A stretch of DNA of 64,000 nucleotides, taken from assembly GCF_001657475.1 (NCBI RefSeq), contig NZ_LXEY01000022.1, forward strand, positions 310,001 through 374,000. Direction: 5' to 3'. Under the pieces are notes generated by a model. The model saw nothing but the letters and a program-made list of their open reading frames with translations. It had not been told where the DNA came from and did not search any database. Both the position numbers and the translations under genes were made by a program. The stretch's first letter is position 1, and every line of letters starts with the position of its first letter. The stretch comes from Enteractinococcus helveticum (lineage in GTDB: Bacteria > Actinomycetota > Actinomycetes > Actinomycetales > Micrococcaceae). Of this stretch, positions 53,327 to 62,846 are shown one piece after another.

Positions 53327-54485
53327 GGGTCACCGGGAGCTTGCGTCCGGACAATCCTCGGGGTGTACCAGCTAATTGGTCCACGATCATATTCAGCGCT
53401 TGACCAGCTGGCGTATCAGCGGACGTCACCACCGATGGGGTACCGGCCTCACTATCAGCTCGTAAAACAGGATCCAGCGGAATCGAGCCCAGCAGCGGAA
53501 CATCTTTGTCTAACACTTCGGTCAGTCGAGTACTGACCGCCTGGCCGCCACCCGAACCGAAGACTTCAACGACGGTGCCGTCGGGCAGGCGCATTGGCCC
53601 CATATTCTCAATGACACCGGTGACCGGCTGATTCGTTTGAGTCGATAATTGCCCGGCCCGAGCAGCGACCTGAGCGGCGGTGTGCTCGGGAGTGGTGATG
53701 ACCAATAATTGTGCATTCGGCAGCAACTGCGATGTGGAAATGGCAATATCGCCGGTACCTGGCGGCAGATCGATCAGCAGCACATCTAGGTCGCCCCAGT
53801 AGACATCGGTGACAAACTGTTCTAACGCACGATGCAGCATCGGTCCCCGCCAGGCGACCGGCTGATCAGAGTCCAAGAACATGCCAATCGACATGACCTT
53901 GACGCCATACGCAACCGGCGGCATGATCAAGTCTTCAACCTTGGTGGGCTTGGCTGTGACACCAAGTAAGCCAGGGATCGAAAACCCATGAATATCAGCG
54001 TCAATGAGTCCCACCGCAAGTCCGCGCTCGGCTAGCCCCACGGCCAGATTTGCGGTGATCGTTGACTTACCAACCCCACCCTTGCCGGATGCCACCGCAT
54101 AAATTTGGGTCAGTGTGCCCTCCCCGAATGGGTTGCGCGGCCGAGAAGCCGTCAGATGCTGTTGTAGGGCCACCCGCTGTTCTGGGGACATCGTCGTCAA
54201 ACGGACCGACACCTTGCCATCGACCAGAGGTTGTACAGCAGCGGCCACGTCGGCATGAATCGTGTCCTGCATTGGACATCCATCGATCGTGAGCCGGATT
54301 CCCACCGTCACGTCGTCACCGGAAAATTCCACTGCAGACACCATTCCCAGGGTGGTGATGGGTTTTCGGATCTCTGGGTCAATGACGTCGGACAGGGCGC
54401 GCCAGGCCGCCAGTTCATGGTCTGTAGCCGGGGCCGTGTCAGGTCCGAGAATGCCACGTGGATAGAGCTCAGTAGTGGTGGACAT
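53319..54485 (-). CDS. mrp: Mrp/ApbC-type P-loop ATPase
   Basis: 388 residues: N-terminal MIP18-like (DUF59) domain (about 15-95, E-I-R-K-P-I-T-T-L-G-M-V), deviant Walker A SGKGGVGKST, and L-L-I-D-L-P-P-G-T-G-D. It is an iron-sulfur-cluster carrier-type ATPase. The C-terminal CxxC that binds Fe-S in E. coli ApbC/Mrp is missing (G-P-M-R-L-P-D-G-T instead). GTG at 54509 is an alternative start. AAGGAG lies 12 nt before the ATG chosen. Confidence 0.88.
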   Translation of the reverse strand: MSTTTELYPRGILGPDTAPATDHELAAWRALSDVIDPEIRKPITTLGMVSAVEFSGDDVTVGIRLTIDGCPMQDTIHADVAAAVQPLVDGKVSVRLTTMSPEQRVALQQHLTASRPRNPFGEGTLTQIYAVASGKGGVGKSTITANLAVGLAERGLAVGLIDADIHGFSIPGLLGVTAKPTKVEDLIMPPVAYGVKVMSIGMFLDSDQPVAWRGPMLHRALEQFVTDVYWGDLDVLLIDLPPGTGDIAISTSQLLPNAQLLVITTPEHTAAQVAARAGQLSTQTNQPVTGVIENMGPMRLPDGTVVEVFGSGGGQAVSTRLTEVLDKDVPLLGSIPLDPVLRADSEAGTPSVVTSADTPAGQALNMIVDQLAGTPRGLSGRKLPVTPK

Positions 54486-54557
54486 GGGCTGGTCATTCTC
54501 CTTGCTCACAGCGCAATGTGGGCGGGGTGGTGGAAAGTCTGGCTGACAGGGTAGAAA

Positions 54558-55229
54558 ATGGACTCTATGACTATGTTTGGCCCCGGAGCCCCCATTGGAT
54601 CGCCACTGCCACAGGGACAGCTGATTGGCAACTACCGTTCATATGAAGCTGCGCTGTCTGCAGTAGATCGAGTCGTTGAAGCCGGGGTGGATCCGAGGTT
54701 TCTTTCTATCGTAGGGCGTGATCTGCGTTCGGTCTATCGGTTGCGTCACCGGCCAAGTTATGCCGCAGTTGCTGGACGAGCTGCGCTGCAAGGCGCATTT
54801 TTCGGCGTCTTTATTGGCCTGTTGATCTCCATGATGTCTGGGGGACAGGACCTGGCCATGACGATTGGATCAACTGTGGTCATGGGTGCCGTTATCTGGG
54901 TGCTGTTCGGCGTGATCGGTGAGATGATGCGTCGTCGTCAATTGAAATACGCCATGATTCCCACAATGACGGCGGTCAGCTACGATCTGGTGGTTGATAA
55001 TTCAGTTGCTGATCAGGTCAGCTCTGTGCTTGGCCCACAGCCCACGGGGACCCCGTCACGACCGGCGCCTGCACCTACGCCTGAGCAGGCGGAGCAGCCT
55101 GGAACTGATGCGAGTGACGAGAACAGCCGTGGCATCCCAGATCTGCCGGATGGCCGTCCGCAGTACGGTGTCCGGGTCGATCCGACACCGGACACCGATC
55201 AAGACTCAGACGAGTCGCAGACCCGCTAG
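54558..55229 (+). CDS. General-stress-protein-17M-like two-helix membrane protein
   Basis: 223 residues. Residues 24-50 (I-G-N-Y-R-S-Y-E-A-A-L-S-A-V-D-R-V-V-E-A-G) match the GSP17M/YflT-like stress domain. Two helices (about 77-97 and 100-120) and a Pro/Glu-rich tail follow. Role in stress is by family name only. GGGTAG precedes the ATG. It is divergent from mrp across 72 bp and shares CTAG at its end with the aminopeptidase gene. Confidence 0.7.
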   Translation: MDSMTMFGPGAPIGSPLPQGQLIGNYRSYEAALSAVDRVVEAGVDPRFLSIVGRDLRSVYRLRHRPSYAAVAGRAALQGAFFGVFIGLLISMMSGGQDLAMTIGSTVVMGAVIWVLFGVIGEMMRRRQLKYAMIPTMTAVSYDLVVDNSVADQVSSVLGPQPTGTPSRPAPAPTPEQAEQPGTDASDENSRGIPDLPDGRPQYGVRVDPTPDTDQDSDESQTR

Positions 55230-56782
55230 CTGCGCCACAGATCGGCCATCCACGATTCGATGTCTTCAATCGTGCGTGGCAGGTGAGCCGACAGTGATTC
55301 GGCGCCGTGAGCGGTGACCAGAATATCGTCTTCGATGCGAATCCCGATGCCCCGGTATTCTTCCGGAATCGCCAGGTCTTCGTTCTTGAAGTACAGTCCC
55401 GGTTCGATCGTAAAGACCATGCCTTCTTGCAGGGGAGCATCCAGGTACATTTCTCGACGAGCCTGGGCACAGTCGTGAACATCCAGCCCGAGATGGTGTG
55501 AGGTGCCGTGTGGCATCCACCGGCGGTGATGCTGTCCGTCGCTAGACAGGGCCTCTTGCACGGATACCGGCAGCAGACCCCAGTCATCAAGGTGGTGGGC
55601 TAACACCTCCATGGCGGTGTTGTGGATATCGCGGAACAACACTCCGGGTTTGGCCGCATACAGTGCAGCATCGGCGGCAGCCAGCACCGCGTTATAGATC
55701 TTGGCCTGTACCGGGGAGAACGTGCCGTTGACCGGCAGGGTTCGGGTGATGTCAGCCGTATAGAGCGAATCAGCCTCCACACCCGCGTCAACTAACAACA
55801 GGTCACCCTCATTGACTTCTCCGGTGTTGCGGATCCAGTGCAGCACCGTGGCATTATTGCCGGCCGCAGCAATCGTGTCATAGCCCAGATCGTTGCCTTC
55901 TAACCGGGCGCGGGCAAAGAATGCTGTCTCAATGACGCGCTCACCGCGGGCGTGCTGGGTGGCCTGCGGGATGGCTCGGACGATGTCTTCGAAACCGCGG
56001 ATGGTGGATTCTACAGAACCCCGCAATTCGGCGATCTCAAATTCGTCTTTGATCAACCGCATTTCGGATAGGAACTCTGCCAGCTCGCCGTCCATGGCAT
56101 CAGAACGTTCTAGATCCACACCGGTATTAATGCGAGACGTATCGACCAGTGCATCAAGATTCTGATCCGTTTCGCGAACTAAGCGGATGCGTGTGCCGCC
56201 AATTTCCACGACCCCGGCGTCTACCGTGACGGCGTATTCCAGCTCGGAGAGATCCTTGGTTGGAATACTCGTACGTTGGTGCAGTTCTTTCAGCGTCGGT
56301 TGCGGACCAACCCAGAATTCACCGGTCTTGGTGTTTGCATAGAACTCTTCAGAGTCCCGTCCCGCTAGCGGCCGGAAGAACAGGGTCGCCACGTGGTTAC
56401 TCCCGTGATCGCCGGTGCCTTCCGCAACAGGCTGCATGACCAACACCGCTTCTGGCTCATGGTCAACGCCCAAACCGGTCAGGTGGGCAAAGGCAGAATG
56501 GGGGCGGAACCGGTAGTCGGTGTCATTGGAACGAACCTTGGGTGCACCGGCAGGAATGACCAGGCGATCCGTCGGGAATCGTTTCGACAACGTGACACGG
56601 CGCTGTGCAGCATATGAGGCGGCAGCATCCGGTTGAAAATCGATGTCTTCGGTCTGTTGCCACTGAGAAGCCATGAACGCTTTGAACGCGTCTGATGATG
56701 GACGATGAGACCGGTTTTCGACACGGTCTTCCATGGGCTGATCTTGGGCAGCGGGCTGTACGGCATCAGATGGTTGAGTCAT
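55226..56782 (-). CDS. Aminopeptidase P family metalloprotease
   Basis: 518 residues with an N-terminal AMP_N domain (about 60-200) and the pita-bread catalytic domain. Metal ligands are visible as L-L-V-D-A-G and T-A-D-I-T-R-T (two Asp), GTSHHLGLDVHD (His), TIEPGLYF (Glu), and GIRIEDDILV (Glu). It removes N-terminal residues before proline. The ATG at 56782 has GGGAAG 9 nt upstream; 56791 is an alternative. It shares its stop with the stress gene on CTAG. Confidence 0.9.
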   Translation of the reverse strand: MTQPSDAVQPAAQDQPMEDRVENRSHRPSSDAFKAFMASQWQQTEDIDFQPDAAASYAAQRRVTLSKRFPTDRLVIPAGAPKVRSNDTDYRFRPHSAFAHLTGLGVDHEPEAVLVMQPVAEGTGDHGSNHVATLFFRPLAGRDSEEFYANTKTGEFWVGPQPTLKELHQRTSIPTKDLSELEYAVTVDAGVVEIGGTRIRLVRETDQNLDALVDTSRINTGVDLERSDAMDGELAEFLSEMRLIKDEFEIAELRGSVESTIRGFEDIVRAIPQATQHARGERVIETAFFARARLEGNDLGYDTIAAAGNNATVLHWIRNTGEVNEGDLLLVDAGVEADSLYTADITRTLPVNGTFSPVQAKIYNAVLAAADAALYAAKPGVLFRDIHNTAMEVLAHHLDDWGLLPVSVQEALSSDGQHHRRWMPHGTSHHLGLDVHDCAQARREMYLDAPLQEGMVFTIEPGLYFKNEDLAIPEEYRGIGIRIEDDILVTAHGAESLSAHLPRTIEDIESWMADLWRS

Positions 56783-56889
56783 ACCTGCCATCTTCCCACG
56801 ATTGACCAGACATTCGATGTGACACAGCGAAATTCGCAACTAGCTTGTGCGCACTGGCTGCTGTAGGGACGTTTGCGAGTCGCGTGAAG

Positions 56890-56919
56890 CTGCCACATTC
56901 AGACCTGGGCTAGTACAAT
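56890..56919 (+). promoter_or_regulatory. Putative leaderless promoter of the PHP gene
   Basis: CTGCCA (56890-56895), 18-nt spacer, TACAAT (56914-56919). The -10 ends 8 nt before the ATG at 56928 and there is no ribosome site. Confidence 0.55.
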
Positions 56920-56927
56920 GACGACTT

Positions 56928-57785
56928 ATGGCCTTCGACATGCACACTCATTCGAATTTCTCGGATGGTACGACTTCGCCTGCGGATGTTGTCCGCGCAG
57001 CGGCACATGCCGGGCTTGAAGGGGTTGCCATAACCGATCACGATACGACCGCCGGATGGGAGCCTGCCGAAGAAGCCGCCCAAGAACACCAGATCGCCTT
57101 GATCCGAGGTATGGAACTATCCACGGTTTCTCGAGAAGGCATCGCTGTGCACGTGCTGTCATATCTGCACGATCCGACCAACTTAGATTTGCTGGCGGAG
57201 ATCGCCAAATCGCGCAATGCGCGCTATAAACGAGCCAAACGCATGGCCATGTTGTTATCGGCCGACTTTCCGATCACCTGGGAGTTAGTCAAAGCACAAA
57301 CGACCGTGGAATCTACTATTGGGCGTCCGCATCTTGCTGACGCATTGGTGCAGATTGGTGCGGTGCCGAACCGGTCAGCTGCATTCGATACGATTCTGCG
57401 GGGTGGGTCCAAATACTATGTGCCGCACTATGCCCCGGATCCGGTGTTAGGCGTTCAGTTGATCCGCAAAGCCGGTGGGGTACCGATTTTTGCGCACCCG
57501 ATGGCTAAAGTGCGTGGTAGAACCGTCAGCAAACGCCTGTTTGATGAAATGCTCGACGCCGGACTGGCCGGGGTAGAGGTGCATCACCGAGATAACAGCG
57601 GCAGCGGCAAAGAGTGGCTTTTGGAATTCGCGCGACAGCACAACCTGCTGGTAACCGGTTCCTCGGATTACCATGGCACCGGCAAACCGAATCGCCTGGG
57701 CGAGCACGTGACCTCCCGGGAAACGGTGGAGGCCATCGAGGCCCAGGCGACCTCGGGCTATAAAGTTCAGTGGAACGGGATCTAG
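56928..57785 (+). CDS. PHP-domain phosphoesterase (YciV/RNase AM-like)
   Basis: 285 residues: D-M-H-T-H-S-N-F-S-D-G-T at the N-terminus, AITDHDTTAG, ELSTV, I-F-A-H-P, and GSSDYHG near the end, the full set of PHP metal ligands. Homologues cleave 3',5'-nucleoside bisphosphates and small 5' ends of RNA. It shares a CTAG end with the DNA methyltransferase gene. No Shine-Dalgarno: probably leaderless. Confidence 0.88.
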   Translation: MAFDMHTHSNFSDGTTSPADVVRAAAHAGLEGVAITDHDTTAGWEPAEEAAQEHQIALIRGMELSTVSREGIAVHVLSYLHDPTNLDLLAEIAKSRNARYKRAKRMAMLLSADFPITWELVKAQTTVESTIGRPHLADALVQIGAVPNRSAAFDTILRGGSKYYVPHYAPDPVLGVQLIRKAGGVPIFAHPMAKVRGRTVSKRLFDEMLDAGLAGVEVHHRDNSGSGKEWLLEFARQHNLLVTGSSDYHGTGKPNRLGEHVTSRETVEAIEAQATSGYKVQWNGI

Positions 57786-58633
57786 ACGCCCACCAACGCG
57801 GCTGCTGGCAGTCGTTTGGTCATCACATCAATGGCCTGTGGATTCTGATCCACGAGCACGTAGCGTCGTCCCAATTGCTGGGCGGCAGCGCCTAACGTAC
57901 CGGAGCCGGCAAAGAAATCCAGCACCCAGTCGCCGCGTCGTGACGAGGCAGCAACCATCCGGCGCACCAGCCCAACGGGTTTCTGCGTCGGGTAGCCGGT
58001 TTTTTCTTTCCCAGTGGGGGAGACGATCGTATGCCACCAGACATCGGTGGGCATTTTTCCGCGTTCCCGTTTTTCTGGTGTGACAAGTCCAGGTGCCATA
58101 TATGGTTCGCGATCAACTTCTTCGGAGTCGAACCAGTATTTGCTGGGGTCTTTGACATAGACCAGGATGGTGTCGTGTTTCGCTGGCCAACGACTACGGG
58201 ATTTGCCGCCGTAGTCATAGGCCCAGATGATCTCATTGAGAAAATGGTCTCGCCCGAAAATCATATCGAGCATGACCTTTGCATAGTGGACTTCACGGTA
58301 ATCCAAGTGCAAGTACAGCGTGCCGTCTTCGGCAAGGATTCGCCAGGCTTGTTCCAAACGTGGTTCAAGAAAGTCCCAGTAGTTGGTAAAGGCGTCATCA
58401 TAAGACGCCAGCGCACCACGTAGCGTCTCATATGAGTGCCCACCAAAACCGACGCGGTCGCCCTTGCCGTTTGCAACCCGGACCGTCTTCATCTGGGTGC
58501 GAGACTGTGTGCGCCCGGTATTAAACGGGGGATCAACATAGATCATGGTGACCGATTCATCCGGTACCGAGGTCAAGAATTCCATGTTGTCGGCCAGGAT
58601 GATCTTATTGTCACCCGAAAAAATTGCGCTCAT
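57782..58633 (-). CDS. Solitary beta-class site-specific DNA methyltransferase
   Basis: 283 residues. Motif order is DPPFNTG (about 34-40) first and FAGSGT (near 248) last, the beta-class layout, with R-Y-V-L-V-D-Q-N-P after it. It should methylate adenine N6 or cytosine N4. No restriction gene is nearby. A conserved S-R-S-R-W-P-A-K-H-D-T-I and Y-P-T-Q-K-P lie between. The recognition sequence cannot be read. It lies 5 bp from the helicase gene and probably shares its transcript. Confidence 0.88.
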   Translation of the reverse strand: MSAIFSGDNKIILADNMEFLTSVPDESVTMIYVDPPFNTGRTQSRTQMKTVRVANGKGDRVGFGGHSYETLRGALASYDDAFTNYWDFLEPRLEQAWRILAEDGTLYLHLDYREVHYAKVMLDMIFGRDHFLNEIIWAYDYGGKSRSRWPAKHDTILVYVKDPSKYWFDSEEVDREPYMAPGLVTPEKRERGKMPTDVWWHTIVSPTGKEKTGYPTQKPVGLVRRMVAASSRRGDWVLDFFAGSGTLGAAAQQLGRRYVLVDQNPQAIDVMTKRLPAAALVGV

Positions 58634-58638
58634 TGATG

Positions 58639-60141
58639 TTATGCGTCACCCTTTGAGCCACGGTCGACTACCTGGCCGTTCTTGCGGCGTGTACGAGTGC
58701 GTTGACGACGTGGCTTCTGCTCAGATTTTGAGGTTGATTCCTGAGATTTCTCGGATCGATTGGACCGGGTACGCTGACGCTGACGCCCCTGGCCACGACC
58801 GCGAGACTGACCATCCCGACCACGACCGCGCTGCTTGCCGCGGCGTTTCTGATCCGGACCACCCAGTTCTTCCTGTTGCTCGGCGTCTAAACCGGCACGG
58901 GTGCGTTGTGATTTTGGCAGTCGTCCCTTGGTGCCCTCCGGGATATCAAGGTCCTCATACAGGTGCGGGGAAGCCGAGTAGGTTTCAACCGGTTCAACTT
59001 GCTCGATCTCTAGGGCTTGGGCGATGAGTCTCCAGCGGGTGACGTCTTCCCAATCCACCAGGGTTACGGCGATACCTTTTTGTCCGGCGCGCCCGGTGCG
59101 TCCGACACGGTGCAGGTAGGTGTTTTCGTCTTCGGGTGCTTGGAAGTTGAATACGTGGGTGACGTCGTCGACGTCGATACCACGGGCAGCAACATCGGTG
59201 GCCACCAGCACATCGATCTTTCCGTTACGGAAGGCCCGCAGAGCTTGTTCGCGGGCGCCCTGGCCGAGGTCGCCGTGGAGCGCGCCGGCGGCAAAGCCAC
59301 GGCGTTCCAGTTCTTCAGCCAGCCGTGCAGCGGTGCGTTTGGTGCGAGTGAAGATGATTGTCAGACCGCGACCGCGTGCTTGCAGGGAGCGGGCGATGAG
59401 CTCATCTTTGTCCATGTGGTGCGCCCGGTATACCAGCTGGCGGATATCGCGTTTGACCAGCGAATCATCTTCTGGGTCCGATGCTGAGATATGGGTGGGT
59501 TGGACCATGTAGCGGCGAGCCATTGTAATGACGGCGCCTGGCATGGTGGCCGAAAACAGCATTGTCTGCCGCTGTTCGGGCACGGCTTCTAAGAGGGTTT
59601 CCACATCCGGGAGGAAACCCAGATCCAACATTTCATCGGCTTCATCAAGTACCACGGTGCGGATTTGTGACAAATCCAGGTGGTTTTGTTTCATCAGGTC
59701 AATCAGCCGCCCGGGTGTTCCCACGACGACGTCGACGCCTTTTTTCAGGTCGTCGATCTGTGGTTCGTAGGCGCGACCACCATAGATTGAGCCAATGCGC
59801 GCGGAAATGTGTTTTGCTGCGCCTTCCAGATCTTTGGAGACCTGGACTGCTAGCTCACGGGTGGGGGCCACGATGAGGGCCTGTGGTGCGCCGGGAATGG
59901 GGAGGTCCTGGTACCCGTCATCTTTAGGGCCCAGGACCTTATTGAGTACCGGTAGGCCAAAACCGAGGGTCTTACCCGTTCCGGTTTTAGCTTGACCGAT
60001 AATGTCATGATTATCCAGCGCGATAGGTAGCGTCATGGACTGGATGGGAAATGGACTTTCAATACCTTGATCGGCCAGTGCTGCAACGATTTCGGGTCGT
60101 AAGTCGAAATCTGCAAACGATTCTTGATTGGTATTTGTCAC
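58639..60141 (-). CDS. DEAD-box RNA helicase
   Basis: 500 residues: Q motif, AKTGTGKT (I), PTRELA (Ia), TPGR (Ib), VLDEADEML (II), SAT (III), ATDVAARGID (V) and HRVGRTGRAG (VI). The C-terminal 100 residues are basic and rich in Arg, Gln and Gly, an RNA-binding tail. It resembles RhlE/CsdA-type helicases used in ribosome assembly and mRNA decay. GTG start with AAGGAA 12 nt upstream. The stop is 5 bp before the methyltransferase gene. Confidence 0.92.
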   Translation of the reverse strand: MTNTNQESFADFDLRPEIVAALADQGIESPFPIQSMTLPIALDNHDIIGQAKTGTGKTLGFGLPVLNKVLGPKDDGYQDLPIPGAPQALIVAPTRELAVQVSKDLEGAAKHISARIGSIYGGRAYEPQIDDLKKGVDVVVGTPGRLIDLMKQNHLDLSQIRTVVLDEADEMLDLGFLPDVETLLEAVPEQRQTMLFSATMPGAVITMARRYMVQPTHISASDPEDDSLVKRDIRQLVYRAHHMDKDELIARSLQARGRGLTIIFTRTKRTAARLAEELERRGFAAGALHGDLGQGAREQALRAFRNGKIDVLVATDVAARGIDVDDVTHVFNFQAPEDENTYLHRVGRTGRAGQKGIAVTLVDWEDVTRWRLIAQALEIEQVEPVETYSASPHLYEDLDIPEGTKGRLPKSQRTRAGLDAEQQEELGGPDQKRRGKQRGRGRDGQSRGRGQGRQRQRTRSNRSEKSQESTSKSEQKPRRQRTRTRRKNGQVVDRGSKGDA

Positions 60142-60322
60142 GATCGAATAAGTTCCTTAAAGCTCGGTTTTCAACACCTTGTGGTGCTTGCGGAGCCGAT
60201 CGTGGATTAGTCAAAAGTAACAGATACGCATACACGTACGACCGGTCATCCGGGGTGAAGTTCATTAGATCCAAACATGTGGACCAGTATCCAAGTCTAC
60301 CTGGTGGAAGGGTCGGTGAAAT

Positions 60323-60547
60323 CTAGCCGGCGATAAAGCCGACGCGACGTGCGGTAGCGTCACCAATTTCAACGTAACCTAGGACGCCGGCTGGCACAAT
60401 AATAGTGCCACCTTTGTTGTCGGTCAGTTCGAGGTTGGCGTTGTCGTTGACTGCTGCGCGAACTTTTTCGGTGACATCTTCTTTCGACATCTCGGTTTCA
60501 AATGCGATCTCGCGGGCAACGTTCTGGATGCCAATACGAATTTCCAC
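60323..60547 (-). CDS. DUF3107 protein
   Basis: 74 residues: V-E-I-R-I-G-I-Q-N-V-A-R-E-I at the start and V-P-A-G-V-L-G-Y-V-E-I-G near the end. DUF3107 is a small actinobacterial family of unknown function usually beside a TetR gene and helicase gene, as here. AGGAGG lies 7 nt before the GTG at 60547, which sets the start and excludes the ATG at 60577. Confidence 0.85.
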   Translation of the reverse strand: MEIRIGIQNVAREIAFETEMSKEDVTEKVRAAVNDNANLELTDNKGGTIIVPAGVLGYVEIGDATARRVGFIAG

Positions 60548-60640
60548 GGGTAGTCCTCCTAGAACATGGGTATTCATGGTGTGTCTGTCATCAATTAGCT
60601 TAGATCAGTTTGTTCGTGAAATCGCATAGCTTGATGCTCG

Positions 60641-61300
60641 CTACGCTGGGGGATTATTGGATAAATCAAATCCGATGGCGCCATAGGCGACGAATCGACA
60701 CGTATGTTCCACCGCGGTCTCCAACGGAATATTTGGGTGCGTTGGGTGCTGGCCGCGGTATTCTTCGGCCCATCGGGTGGCCATGAACAAAACACTGGAT
60801 GCAATACCGCGGGTAATAAATCGCGAGCTGTCGACATCCAGAATCGAGTTATCCAGGATATACGGGGAGACGAATTCCACTAACTCGCGCAGGAAATATT
60901 CCACGCGTTCTTCGAGCTCGTTGGGATTGTCCATCGAGGTATCCAGCAGCAGCCGGTAATGTCCGCGTGGATCTGCGGTGAACTCAAAGACGCCGTGCAC
61001 GGCTTGATAGGCGACTTCTTCATCTGCGGTCGCCGAATCCGGGTTAACGGTTTGCATTGCGGTGGTAATGCGAGTGCGGAGCGTTTCGAGCTGGCCGTCG
61101 ATCAGCGTGAAGAACAGATCGCGTTTATTGGCAAAGTGCTGGTATAACACCGGTTTGGAGACTGCCGCACGCTGGGCAACGTCATCCATTGTGGTTTGGG
61201 CGTAGCTGCGTTCGGCGAAGACATCGAGCGCCACATCGATTAATTGGGCGCGCCGTTGATCGCGCGGTAGGCGAGTCGGGGGCGCAGTAGTCTTCGACAT
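60641..61300 (-). CDS. TetR-family transcriptional regulator
   Basis: 219 residues. HTH at about 20-62: LIDVALDVFAERSYAQTTM, then DDVAQRAAVSKPVLYQHFANK, the standard TetR signature. Ligand and operator are unknown. The C-terminal domain is long and acidic. AGGAAG is 8 nt before the ATG. It lies between hemA and DUF3107 and may share a transcript with them. Confidence 0.88.
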   Translation of the reverse strand: MSKTTAPPTRLPRDQRRAQLIDVALDVFAERSYAQTTMDDVAQRAAVSKPVLYQHFANKRDLFFTLIDGQLETLRTRITTAMQTVNPDSATADEEVAYQAVHGVFEFTADPRGHYRLLLDTSMDNPNELEERVEYFLRELVEFVSPYILDNSILDVDSSRFITRGIASSVLFMATRWAEEYRGQHPTHPNIPLETAVEHTCRFVAYGAIGFDLSNNPPA

Positions 61301-61350
61301 TTTCAGCTTCCTATTCTGGGCTGATGCGTATGAGATACCACGGCGGGCGG

Positions 61351-62709
61351 TTATGCGGTGCGTTGTTGTGCTTCGCTGGTATCCAGTTGTGCCGCAGCTA
61401 CGGTATTGGTGCGGCCATTGTGCTGGCGATCTTTGGTAGCTTCAGCAACATCCAAGCCGAACACGGTTTCTAAGGCTGCCTCATACTCTTCAAGCGTGCC
61501 ATTGGCTGCAGCTTGACGAGCACGCACGGTGGGTTCGTGCAGAATCTGACGCACCATGCGACGCATTGCTAGTTGAACCTCTTCAGCGGCAGCAGTGCAG
61601 CCGTGCCGATCTTGCACTCGGGCCATTTCTTCTTCCAACACGGCCATTGTGTGACCACGCAGGGTGACAATCGCATCAGCTGCCGTGCGTTCGCGTTTTT
61701 CGGTGAGGTATTCATCTACAGCTTTATCGACCAGCTGATGTGCCTGGGTGATCGAGGCTTGCTGCTCGGTGGGGGCGGCCATTTTGACCGACTCTAAGGT
61801 GATGAGATCAACGGCTGGTAGATCGCCGATGGCCGGATCAAAGTCGTGCGTTAAGGCAAGATCTAAGACGGTGAGGCGGTGGGTTGCGCCTTCACGCAAT
61901 TTTTCTAACTGGGTGGCACTTACGGTTCGTTCGCCACCGGAAACACCAATGAGTACATCGGCTTCAGCAAAGGCACCTTCAACATCCGAACCACCCAGGG
62001 CCATGGCCCAGTCGCCGCGATCTTCAACGAACTGTTGGGCACGACCAGATGATGAGTGCACGGCCACATTCTTGGCGCCACGAGCTTCAAGCTGAGCCAA
62101 CGTGGTGCCGGCATACGCGCCAGTTCCAACCAGGAGAATGTTGGCATCTTTCCAGAAACGCTGAGCACCGACAACCGAAGTCCCGGCACGCAATTCTGTA
62201 GCCAAATCCAAAGCAACAGAAACGATGGAGCGGCCGGTGGCGCCTAATGCGGTTTGAGCTCCGATGTCTTTGGCGGTGCGGGTGGCGGTTTCAAAAAGTT
62301 TGGTGAGTGTGCCCGTAGTATGCCCGGCTTCACGAGCCTCGGACAGCGCGCGCCGGACCTGTCCGGCAATTTCCCGTTCGCCTACGACCGCGGACTTCAG
62401 TCCCGAGCCAACTTCAAAAAGGTGGCGCACGGCAGCATCATTCCGGTAGAGCTTGAAGGCTGCCGCAACGTCGTCATACGGCATATCGGTGGTTTTAGCG
62501 ATGGTGCGCAAAATCTCTTTGGATGCCTGTTCAACATTTTGCGGGGAACCGGCCTCGGCGTAAATCTCGACGCGATTGCAGGTTGACAGCGTCACGACGC
62601 CGGCCACGGCGTCGGTAGAGACAGTTTCGGAGACCTCCGCAGAGCCGCTAGCTAACTGCGCCACCGTCTCGAGGTCCAACCAGGTGTGCGCCGCGACTAA
62701 TGAAAACAT
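61351..62709 (-). CDS. hemA: Glutamyl-tRNA reductase
   Basis: 452 residues: catalytic Cys in T-L-S-T-C-N-R-V-E-I-Y-A (near 50), F-E-V-G-S-G-L-K-S-A-V-V-G-E-R-E-I, NADPH fold LVGTGAYAG, and a long C-terminal dimerisation helix. It makes glutamate-1-semialdehyde, the first step of C5 haem synthesis. GGGAGG lies 10 nt before the ATG at 62709; two upstream ATGs are less likely. Divergent from hemE. Confidence 0.94.
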   Translation of the reverse strand: MFSLVAAHTWLDLETVAQLASGSAEVSETVSTDAVAGVVTLSTCNRVEIYAEAGSPQNVEQASKEILRTIAKTTDMPYDDVAAAFKLYRNDAAVRHLFEVGSGLKSAVVGEREIAGQVRRALSEAREAGHTTGTLTKLFETATRTAKDIGAQTALGATGRSIVSVALDLATELRAGTSVVGAQRFWKDANILLVGTGAYAGTTLAQLEARGAKNVAVHSSSGRAQQFVEDRGDWAMALGGSDVEGAFAEADVLIGVSGGERTVSATQLEKLREGATHRLTVLDLALTHDFDPAIGDLPAVDLITLESVKMAAPTEQQASITQAHQLVDKAVDEYLTEKRERTAADAIVTLRGHTMAVLEEEMARVQDRHGCTAAAEEVQLAMRRMVRQILHEPTVRARQAAANGTLEEYEAALETVFGLDVAEATKDRQHNGRTNTVAAAQLDTSEAQQRTA

Positions 62710-62832
62710 CACCACAATGCCTCCCATGGTACGAAATTTGGCCGCCGGAACAAAATGCACCCCGCGGTTTCGCTGTCGGGGTGATCAGGCCGATTGTGAG
62801 GACACGTACAGGCAATGGTGCTCTGATCCTGG

Positions 62833-62838
62833 AATAAT
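62833..62838 (+). promoter_or_regulatory. Putative -10 of a leaderless hemE transcript
   Basis: AATAAT ends 8 nt before the hemE ATG (TAATGA two bases on ends 6 nt before it), and there is no Shine-Dalgarno sequence. No clear -35. The 137 bp between hemA and hemE starts must hold both promoters. Confidence 0.4.
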
Positions 62839-62846
62839 GAACTGTC

